The notes beneath the pieces are model-generated. The model was not told the DNA's origin and made no database searches. It saw nothing but the letters and a program-made list of their open reading frames with translations. This document shows positions 55,842 to 64,000 of a stretch of DNA of 64,000 nucleotides, piece after piece. The translations under genes and the position numbers were made by a program. The stretch is taken from positions 248,987,894 through 249,051,893 of the forward strand of contig JARYHS010009186.1 of NCBI GenBank assembly GCA_031002005.1, in the 5' to 3' direction. Each line of letters starts with the position of its first letter. Position 1 is the stretch's first letter. Source of the DNA: Vandiemenella viatica. Taxonomy: Eukaryota > Arthropoda > Insecta > Orthoptera > Morabidae.

Positions 55842-58466
55842 GAATTGGTGAGATGCAGAAGGGAAACATTCCATGTAACCTAGTTTTTCAGGAAACGAAA
55901 AAAACGTTATAAAATGGAAACGGTAAGTGGGAAAGAAAAAGTTACTATTGGTGGTTTGTAGTACTAATTGAGGTTAATATTTTCCACTTGTTCAATATCA
56001 TGTAATGTTCTCCATGACCTTGTAATTTACGTCCAAAGAGCATGGAATATTTTCCTTTTGCATCTCACTGATTGCTGAATGAAATATTTTTCAAATATTT
56101 TTGTTAATTAGAAGTTTATTCCAAGGTAAAATTGAAAAAAATTATAGCAGAATTACATTCAGAAATACTTATGCATATAAAGGTAGACAAGAGCAAAAAT
56201 CACCATATATATGTAAATAATAAACAAGAAAAGAGAGTGACTAAGTTTGAATAATGTCTCCCTCGTAGACTGTCCTCATACATTTAGTCAATATCTGCTG
56301 ACCATTGCAATATTGTGTTGTAAAATTCTTTATGTTCATGTGGAATATACTGCATTATCTTTGCCACATCCATTATCTTCTTCTGGTCGATGGGAACTTT
56401 ATGATCGTAGGCATGGTCTACTGGTAGCCTCAGGTCACCACAATGTTGGTATAGTTGAAAAATATTACTATTCAATCCATTTATGAATTTGAATACTTCA
56501 ACAAACCCTTTCTGATCTCTCCTGTATATGAGATGTCTGTATTGACTGATCTGGAAATCAGCTCGATGATGGAGACTCTTTGTATACTTCTTGAATATTG
56601 AGGGCCTCCATTCCTTGTAGCTGACTATCTGCTCAGTTTTGACAGATCTCACTTCAAATGATTTTTTCTTTGCATTTTGAATGAGGGTATCATACTGTAA
56701 AGGTGTGTATATTCGATCTTGGCGTCGCACAGTTCTCTTGACAATGGCAAAATCTCTATCACACGGTAAAAAGCTATGTCCACATATTGGGAAGTACTGA
56801 TGAATTTTTTCAAACCGGCCAATCATGGTGAGACTCAATAGAAATCTGACCAGAGTGTGGTTTCGATTTTTCCCGCCACAGGCAACACTGAACACATGTA
56901 GAGTTTTCACTTCAGGCGGTACAAAGGGGTTTACATAATCACACAGAAAGCTACAAACTTCATCAGGTCCCTTTTTACAAGTCCCCTCGTGGTAAGTATA
57001 AAACACAGATTTACCATTTGCAAGGTTGTGGATACAAAAAACAATGTGCGATAATTTCCTCAAATAAAACATTTCCTGAACTGGAAGTAAAGGAAGAGGG
57101 AGATTTTGCATATAATCAAATACTATTCCTCCTTCGTCAATTTTGTTTTTACATAGCGCGGTTACTTCATTCAATTTCGTATAAAATTTCTTGGCTCTGC
57201 GTTCATGAACGAGAAGTTCAGCAGTTGCAACCCTTTTGGCAGCATTATTAAGTGCAGGGGATTTTATTTTATTTCCCAGTTCCTCACATTGTGAACATAC
57301 ATCTACTTGAGGACGCCCAAATCGATAGTTAAAATTTTCTTTGAAGTACCTCAAATAATATTCATATTTCACCATATAGCTCAGGTCTTGATGCTTATCC
57401 AAAAATAATTGAAACATAATCTTACATGTCAAACCACACTCCAAGTACACTAAAGGTGAATAATGGGAAACCTTTGTGGGAAACGATGATACGTGCTGAT
57501 GAATCTTTGTTATTACATCATTGGGAATACGAACACGGTTATCGTGCTTACCTCGTAAGTCTGTAGGTAGTTCATTCTTCTCAACCAGATGGGCCAAACG
57601 AAAAACTGCCTTGCTGGAAACACCGTATAAATTTAGGAAGGCTTTTCTACATACTTCAACTCGTGTATTCCCTTTTACTGCAAAATACTTGTAGCTTGAT
57701 GTGATTTGCTTGGAGTACTCATATTTAGGTCTATGTCGCGCCACATCATGTCTCTCAATGAAACTCATCAAATATGTATCTCGTTCATTTTTCTCCCTAC
57801 CACTATAAACGTTCACAATAATTCGGTCCTCCTCCTCTTGATCAAAATTCAACATACACTGTTTTTTACATCTGCAATCTTGAACAGTTTTCTTCTTCTC
57901 TACAAGAAAACCTTTATCAGTCACAAACTCTTCCCCTTTATTTCGGGCTTCTTTCATACACTGTCTCAAATTTCCCGAGCACCATCTTTTCTTCTGGGGG
58001 CTATCAACCTGTTTCCGACAGCGACATCACACTATCACCGTTCTTCTCTTACAACACACACTTGATACAAAGTTTAAACTGTTACAAGAACGCTGATTCA
58101 CTAACAACAATCACAATGTTAGAGCTATAGGTCTGAAATAGCACAACAATTTACCAATATAAACATATAACAACAATATAAATCCAAAGATCCCTACTAT
58201 ATTTCCACATTCTAACGTCTAGAAGTGCGCTCTGCCAAAGAAAGTAGGAACTAACAGACTAATGAGAGCAAAAAGGAAAACATTCCTGGAATCTTTTCTT
58301 TTTGCATGTCACTCAAATTTTAACAGCTTGTTTTAACCCATTAGAAGTGGAAGAATTTTTTCTCTGTTTAGGTCAATAGATGGAGGAAGGGTTGGTGAAC
58401 AAAATGGCTATCTCAGTTTAAAACGGCCAAAAAGTGGAATGTTTTCCTTCTGCATCTCACCAATTC
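55842..58466 (-). mobile_element. 2.6-kb DNA transposon with DUF7869-like gene, 32-bp TIRs and AATT TSD
   Basis: The terminal inverted repeats are 55842-55873 and 58435-58466. The first 20 bases are GAATTGGTGAGATGCAGAAG, and 31 of 32 positions match (G/A at position 22). AATT is duplicated at 55838-55841 and 58467-58470. The paralogous flank at 55611-55640 shows the uninterrupted site (TCAACTAACTGTCAGC), confirming both boundaries. Additional TIR-like blocks lie at 56043-56070 and 58287-58313. One long minus-strand ORF fills the interior. The superfamily is not assigned by sight. Confidence 0.9.
56284..58026 (-). CDS. DUF7869-like protein, probable transposase of the element
   Basis: The frame is open from 58026 to TAA at 56284. 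The first in-frame ATG is at 57957 (about 557 residues). The out-of-frame ATG near 58042 suggests a lost base or a 5' exon. Numbering from 57969: Cys cluster DCRCKKQC (31-38); VEVCRKAFLNLYGVSSKAV (104-122), a helix-turn-helix-like DNA-binding stretch; CSQCEE (225-230); then GIVFDYMQNLPLPLLPV (281-297), FSVACGGKNRN (360-370) and GHSFLPCDRDFAIVKR (397-412). In related insect proteins, as I recall them, these last three blocks carry acidic residues (FD..Q.LPLP, SD.C.GQN, D.DF..IE) suggesting an RNase H-like DDE core. Here the second is Val362 and the likely Glu is Lys411. Function as transposase is inferred from the TIRs. Confidence 0.7.
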   Translation of the reverse strand, partial: CRCRKQVDSPQKKRWCSGNLRQCMKEARNKGEEFVTDKGFLVEKKKTVQDCRCKKQCMLNFDQEEEDRIIVNVYSGREKNERDTYLMSFIERHDVARHRPKYEYSKQITSSYKYFAVKGNTRVEVCRKAFLNLYGVSSKAVFRLAHLVEKNELPTDLRGKHDNRVRIPNDVITKIHQHVSSFPTKVSHYSPLVYLECGLTCKIMFQLFLDKHQDLSYMVKYEYYLRYFKENFNYRFGRPQVDVCSQCEELGNKIKSPALNNAAKRVATAELLVHERRAKKFYTKLNEVTALCKNKIDEGGIVFDYMQNLPLPLLPVQEMFYLRKLSHIVFCIHNLANGKSVFYTYHEGTCKKGPDEVCSFLCDYVNPFVPPEVKTLHVFSVACGGKNRNHTLVRFLLSLTMIGRFEKIHQYFPICGHSFLPCDRDFAIVKRTVRRQDRIYTPLQYDTLIQNAKKKSFEVRSVKTEQIVSYKEWRPSIFKKYTKSLHHRADFQISQYRHLIYRRDQKGFVEVFKFINGLNSNIFQLYQHCGDLRLPVDHAYDHKVPIDQKKIMDVAKIMQYIPHEHKEFYNTILQWSADID

Positions 58467-58540
58467 AATTGTCAACTACATGATATTTGAATACGTACTT
58501 TTAATAAGGGATAGTACATACTCACATATGTCATGTTATT

Positions 58541-58765
58541 ATTATTATTAATTTAATTGTGATGGAGCTAACACTCTGGTGCAATTAGCCTAGCCATCTA
58601 ATTACACCATTTTTTTTTTTTTTTTTAGAGTTGGAGTGTTAAATTCCTCCCCCATTCACTTTTCTGATTTACAAATTTTACTTTTAAATTCCTTAAGCAT
58701 TTTTGTAAACCATTCATAACTTTACTTGATAATTTGTTCCGATTCATGACAACAAAAGAAAATTT
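58541..58765 (-). mobile_element. LINE B-type 3' end fragment
   Basis: ATTAATTTAATTGTGATGGA, GCTAACACTCTGGTGCAATT opens the terminus. A T18 run and the 3' UTR (TTACAAATTTTACTTTTAAA, GATAATTTGTTCCGATTCAT) follow. Inserted in unit 2 of the tandem duplication at TGTCATGTT/ATTAACAAAAG. Confidence 0.65.
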
Positions 58766-59086
58766 TTATTAACAAAAGAGAAAGTGAAACAGAATATTTA
58801 GTGCAATATTGAAGGGGTGCCAGCTAAAGTGACTAGGATTCATGTGGCAATGTTGTCCCTGGGTGCCCGCGGGACCTCAGTCACACGAATCTATTCTCTT
58901 GAAGAAGGGCATAGCCCAAAATATTTTGTTTTTTGTGTTTGTGGAGTGTTTTTTTTTTTACTGCACTCCTCCCTTCAACTTTGGGTATATTTTACTTTTC
59001 CTTTCCATGTTATTGTGGTCAGTGTATGTTATGTAATTTGTGTTGTGTCATTTCCAGAGAAAGAAGAGAAGAGAAGAACAGACAGC
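58766..59086. other. No gene seen
   Basis: Contains TCTTGAAGAAGGGCATAGCC, a phrase reminiscent of retroelement 3' regions, but no coding block supports a call. Confidence 0.35.
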
Positions 59087-61234
59087 CAGTGCCGGATCTA
59101 GGGGGGGTCAAACCGGGGCTCTTGCCCCGGGTGACAACTTCAGGGGGGCGCCAAAATCAGGTGTTGGTGGCATCTTTTTATAAGCGCCAGGGCGAAATAT
59201 TCATGTGCTGCCAACCCTTTTTTTTTTTAAGGTATAGCGCTGTGGTATACTGACCGCGGCGGCAACTTGAAAGGACGGAAAATTCATTGTTCTGTGACAG
59301 AGCGGCCTTGAAACAAAGCTCTATTCACGGAATGGAATTCATTCCGTCACTGTTAGCGGGAACTCCCGATATTCTTGGATTTATAAATTTTGCCATCTGA
59401 TGTTCGTATTCTTGCAGCTGCGTTCGAGTGATTAGCCCAGTTTTGTTTTAATATATACTTTTGTGCTGAAGGAGTTTAAATATTTATTACTGGAAACGAA
59501 CTATTAACAGGTAAGGAAGAATCTATCGTTATCAAATATCTCAGCGTTTCTCATCTTTTGTCAATCCGAATACCAGTAAAATGTAAAAAAAATCGGATCA
59601 TTAACTTATTTGGGCCTTACTTCGTACCCCTGTATATTTATGAACCAAACCTATCAATTGTTATTAGCATATACCGCTGTTTCTTAAGACATAAACATAA
59701 AATAAAGCACTCATAAAACGTCGCTCTCCGAAAACGTGTTTAGGGAATAGGCTGTTAAGCAGCCATATCCTGAAAATACCAGTTTTTTGATGGTAGTTGA
59801 AATATTAATTGTTTTTAGAAAGTTTGGATTACTAGCTTATTCTCGCTTACAATCTTCTGCTGGACGAGACGAAATCGAAATTTTTTTTTTTGTTAGTCTA
59901 TTTGGACTTGTACAAAAACTTTATTGCTTCTTCGTTGGATCCACTACAAGGTGGAAAATAATGAAAAAATGTACAAAAACCAACTTAAAAGATAGTAGCC
60001 AGACAAGATGGTCGACCAAACACCTTGCCCTATTGAATAATTTACCTGAAGTTGTCAAAGCAATGGAGGAAATTGAAGAATCTTCTCTGGCTGCAGAATC
60101 TAAGTATTAATCCGCTCATCTTTTACATGATGTATTGGATTTTAAATTTATCCTCAAATTAACAATTTGGGCTAACCTTCTTCGAGAAATTAATAGAGTA
60201 AACGTGGAAATACAAAAGGAGGACATAATCCTTTCGCGTTCTGTATCACTAATGATAGGGCTTATTAAGATATTGTAAGAAATACGACTAAAGCCGATAG
60301 AATATTGGATCAAAGAAGCTACACCTGTAGCACCAAAATTGGGAATCGTTCCGATACTCAAAAGTAAAGGAATTTCCAAACGAAAGAGGCAACACGACGA
60401 AATCTGAGAGGACGAATCAAGAGCATTAGTCCCCACACATGTTTTCCAAAGATATAAGAGTTGTATTTGACAGAATTTTAACAGAAATAGGAATAAGGGT
60501 AGAAAGTGCAATAAAACTAAATGAAAACTTTGCCTTCCTTGGTGGCCAGACGTTAGTAAATATGTCCACAGAAGATCTCCAAAAAAAATGGAGCCGTTCT
60601 AGCAAGCAGATACTCCAAGGACTTAAACGCAATTGATTTCTGCAAGAACTTGCCATGTTTAAACAACAAGCTACATTTTTAATTGGAATCGATGAAACAA
60701 CTAGTCCATTCCAATTGTTGCAACACATGTGTAAAAATGACTTGCAGGAAGCCTTTCTTAATATTTGTATAGCTCTGAGAATATACTGCACGTTACCAAC
60801 GACGTCCGCATGCTGCGAGCGGAGTTTTAGTAAACTAAAAATCATAAAAACCTACCTGAGATCAACAATGGGCCAGGAACGTCTTTTCAACCTCACGGTC
60901 TAATATCAATCGAAAATAGAACAGCTTAGGAGACGAATTTTGATGAAGTTACAGACTCTTTCGCGGAAATGAAAGCTCGACGAGTGAAGTTGTAGCAACA
61001 TTTAGTGCAAATTTTGCTAGGGCCTGCTAAGGACTGCAGTTGTGAGTACAGTCTGGATCGTGCGTTACATATTATGATTATGTGAATTATATATAATGCA
61101 AGCAATAAAATGTTTTTTGTCTCTTAGTTTAATAGTACCCAACTGAGTGTGGTGTTTTCATTGGGGGAGGGGGGGGGGGGGGCGCCAGCGTGAAGTTTTT
61201 GCCCCGGTTCGGAAAAATCCTAGATCCGCCACTG
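59087..61234 (+). mobile_element. hAT transposon (degenerate, terminally complete)
   Basis: The left end CAGTGCCGGATCTAG and right end CTAGATCCGCCACTG are inverted repeats (14 of 15). The 8-bp TSD CAGACAGC lies at 59079-59086 and 61235-61242. Both subterminal regions carry a G/C run and GCCCCGG(G/T). 2148 bp. A smaller relative is at 34558-34725. Confidence 0.95.
59900..60995 (+). pseudogene. hAT transposase, C-terminal half (ZMYM-type)
   Basis: Plus-strand blocks: DSSQTRWSTKHLALLNNLPE (about 59990-60050; the S-x-TRW motif of hAT transposases), broken middle segments (MFSKDIRVVFDRILTEIGIR near 60439; FAFLGGQTLVNMSTEDLQKK), then ALRIYCTLPTTSACCERSFS, KLKIIKTYLRSTMGQERLFN, the C-terminal dimerisation domain. 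It continues after a stop at 60901 to a TAG at 60993. The N-terminal BED finger and first catalytic Asp region are unrecognisable. Stops and shifts make it inactive. Confidence 0.85.
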
Positions 61235-61242
61235 CAGACAGC

Positions 61243-63544
61243 TGTTGTTGAAAAATAACACTGTCACACCAAGTTCTCTGTACCCATGAGATGGACAAAT
61301 TGGTATCAGCTGGACTGGATGTCCACACTTTAAACAAACTTAGGCATATAGTGCATGATCGAGTAGTTGGGAATTTTGAACCTCCAACTTTCCATTCTCT
61401 GCTGTTCAAGTAACAATCAGTAAAAATTTCTCCCATCAGCAGTTCTCAGAACATTTAATTTGGAATTGGATACCAAGAACAATATTTGGCAAAGAAATAC
61501 TATTTTTCTAGGTTATTCACCGAAAAAAATAAAAAATTACAATGAAAATAAGGAAGGACAGGGAAAATAAACCTGTTACTCATCACAGATGAAGCCAGGA
61601 TGACCAGAGAACATAAAAACACTTTACAATATTTTGGTACAAATAATAATCATTAATAAGGGATGACTTAATATGGCGATGGAGTCAGATAAGTACACAC
61701 CGAGACTCACCACATGCTATTTTCATTGCCTAACAGCAGTTTCATTATAAAAAATTATAACACATTGACTATTTGAGCAATGGAGAGAATTCAATGCTAT
61801 ATTGTCTCTTGACAGTACTGCTTACATGGTATAATATTGTTTGTGTCTTTTTTATAACTGTTTGAATATATTACAGCAAAAATTGAAGAAACTCAAATTT
61901 CAGGTCATTCTCAAATGCAGGACCACAGTTAAGATATTGAATTTTGTCTATCAGAATTTTATTGTATGTCTAGGCGACTGAAAAGTTTGTAATAACACAT
62001 TGTAAATCAAAGTAGGTTTTACTTTTCTTGGCTGGTTTGAGGGTTATATTTGTGTTTTATATATTGGCTATTGAGAATTTTTGAAGGAAAACAAAGATAA
62101 AAATTTCCTATAATAATGTTGATATATCCATGTACTCAGCAGTATTACTGAAGAATGTGGTTACTTAAAAAGATTCAACCATCCAAGTAAGTATATTTAA
62201 AATGCAGATCAGTTATTGATATTAGTAGTAATTATATCTTGTCAATCATTATTGCTCTGGTTTTCTCAGATTCCATCCTGCATATGAGAACAGTACAATC
62301 TAAGAAATATTTTTTCTTGTTTATAACAAAAAGTTCACTTCCGTATTTGGTAAAGTAAACCTTCAACCATGTAGTATACCATAGAGTATAAGGAATTCTT
62401 CTTTAAAAGCTTTTATAATGTCAAAGTTTCCAAATATGAACAGTAGTGAACTTTGCAAAATATATGTCCTGTTAGTCACAACAATCCAAGCTCCTGGTGT
62501 CAGTGGAATTACAGAGCCAAATTATTTTTATGCTATACAAATAAAGAATGATAAGGAAAACAGACCCAACACTTACCAGGGATGAATATAGGAGGCCAGT
62601 GACAAACAGAAATTACAATATTTCAGAAGTAAACCTTATTCAGTCACTGTAAAATATTTTTCTTCATCTTGATGTATTTACCAGCTCTATTTATTTTTCA
62701 GTGCTTAATTTATATTAAAGAAAACTATGAGAAATATGAAGCGTTATTTACCTCCTCTATTTATTTTTCAGTGCTTACTTTATATTAAATAGACTATGAG
62801 AAATATGAAGTGTTAGGAGTCAATAATACTTACATTACTAGGAATTGAGAAAACATAACTATTTTCAGGTGTGAATAGAGTTGCACCCAAAAAACTTTTT
62901 GTTATATGTCGGTTAAACTTTTTAATGCCATAACAAAAAGAATAAGCTTACTTTCATTTAATATGCTCAAGAATGTAATAAAAATTACTTTCACATAATT
63001 GTATATTGTAATACATAATTGTATTGTAAATTAGAATTTTATGAAATAGCAGCTAACATGTGGCAAATTTGTAATATTTACATTTCACTGATGTATTAAT
63101 TTTCGCTGACCATAGTTCCTACAATAAAACTGATTCTTGTGGCTAGTTGGGGGGACTGGATGTGTAGGTATATTCCAAGACTCACTACTGCAGAAATGAG
63201 TGAGAAAGATTTATTGCTATAAATCTTATCTGAATTATAGTTTTTTATGGAATATATTCCAAATGGTAATTAGAGTGAAAATCAGTCCCATAAGAATTAT
63301 CTCTATTTAAAACAATATCTCTTTGACACATATTATTCCATTTGTTTTTAAACAAATAAGTAATAGTTAGGGTAATTAATGTACAAAATTAAGATGGAGA
63401 ACTATTTATGCAGAATATTGCACATATTTCGTTTATTTATAAGAGAAATGCAGTGTGATTGCAAAAATTCTTATGCTTTTGCTATTGTATTTTCTGAAAA
63501 AGAGTTGGGTCCAAACATCTACCTCATAAATGTTGAGTAGTAAG
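61243..63544. other. No gene identified; short repeats
   Basis: 61261-61410 is open on the plus strand for about 49 codons to TAA (HEMDKLVSAGLDVHTLNKLR, HIVHDRVVGNFEPPTFHSL), without identifiable family. 62690-62810 holds two tandem copies of CTCTATTTATTTTTCAGTGC, TATGAGAAATATGAAG. 61550-61640 and 62545-62640 are copies of a small dispersed repeat. The remainder is AT-rich; no HYKK 5' exon was recognised. Confidence 0.4.
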
Positions 63545-64000
63545 TATGACTTTAAGTGTGGTGGAGTGTATGCCCCATTGGAAACTAACCTATATGACTA
63601 TTTTTTCATTTCACGAATATAGTGTTAAATTCTTTGAAGATAATGTCAACACAATCAACTTTTAATTTTAATTTCTTTTTTCGTGTTTCAGGTAAATTGT
63701 TCATCATTACGCTTGGGAGTTCATTCCAATCTCCGATTCTTTTACTTACAAAAGAAGATACTTATGCTTAAAATAAAATGATAACTTGTAATCACAGACA
63801 TCTTTTCCTTTCCATTTACTATTCCTAATCTTTCTACCAATATCTACCAAAACTTCATTACCAATATACGGTAGGCCTATGTCTTATAATCTCTAAGCAC
63901 TATTTTCACCTATGTCCTGTCTTCCACAGACTCCAAACCTAGCTCCTTTATCAAGTTAATTACTGATGTGTTTTGTAGTAACTTCCACACTTCCAAGCTC
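63545..64000 (-). mobile_element. LINE B relic running off the window
   Basis: GTGTGGTGGAGTGTATGCCC, CATTGGAAACTAACCTATAT starts the terminus. TTCATTCCAATCTCCGATTC and CTATGTCCTGTCTTCCACAG, CTCCTTTATCAAGTTAATTA are LINE B C-terminal coding at low identity, continuing past 64000. Confidence 0.6.

Noticed and set aside
58900..58960. Penelope-like or LTR element end (GAAGAAGGGCATAGCC text; also GGCCGAAAGGG at 28330)
   Set aside because: Only a short reminiscent phrase; no RT, integrase, LTR or paired end nearby.
61243..63544. HYKK 5' exons
   Set aside because: Scanned on the minus strand for the N-terminal kinase segments and splice sites; nothing convincing, so they probably lie beyond the window.

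Overview
This is a nuclear window from a large, AT-rich, transposon-packed arthropod genome. An insect is likely, possibly a polyneopteran: the evidence is many CR1/Jockey/RTE-type LINE fragments, tRNA-derived SINEs, hAT, Tc1 and Helitron elements, and one spliced gene with kilobase introns. Species cannot be read from the sequence. No prokaryotic, rRNA, true tRNA or CRISPR feature was seen.

Host gene: three exons on the minus strand (55216-55390, 46386-46639, 42001-42165) join in frame with consensus splice sites. They encode the C-terminal half of a hydroxylysine kinase (HYKK/AGPHD1-type aminoglycoside-phosphotransferase-fold kinase), with the HGDxxxxN and DFGD motifs intact. The 4.2 kb and 8.6 kb introns consist largely of LINE copies. 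The N-terminal exons were not found and probably lie beyond 64000.

Left part (1-25 kb): LINE tails (544-1266, 1271-1500, 19779-20213, 21225-22000), a LINE A copy (2191-3013), and an RTE-like LINE (8025-10480) split by a 5'-truncated LINE (9096-9620) and a SINE (9902-10145), each with target-site duplications (TSDs). Two Helitrons have recognisable TC and CTAG termini (11866-12765 plus strand; 15330-19011 minus strand, with helicase remnant). There is a SINE nested in a SINE (14735-15208), a terminally complete Tc1 element (22405-23628) and two related MITE families whose ends carry AGGGAGCGT.

Middle part (25-42 kb): SINEs, hAT MITEs with 8-bp TSDs (24437-24637, 32762-33102, 35782-35985), a CpG-rich segment (32200-32753), LINE C (36740-40105) interrupted by LINE B, and LINE D (40656-41577).

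Right part (42-64 kb): the HYKK exons and LINE B copies, including a near-complete 3.8 kb minus-strand LINE B inserted in a plus-strand LINE B. The most notable object is a 2625-bp DNA transposon (55842-58466) with 32-bp terminal inverted repeats, an AATT TSD and a long open frame for a DUF7869-like protein. A naturally duplicated flank provides an empty-site comparison. A degenerate autonomous-type hAT (59087-61234, TSD CAGACAGC) follows.
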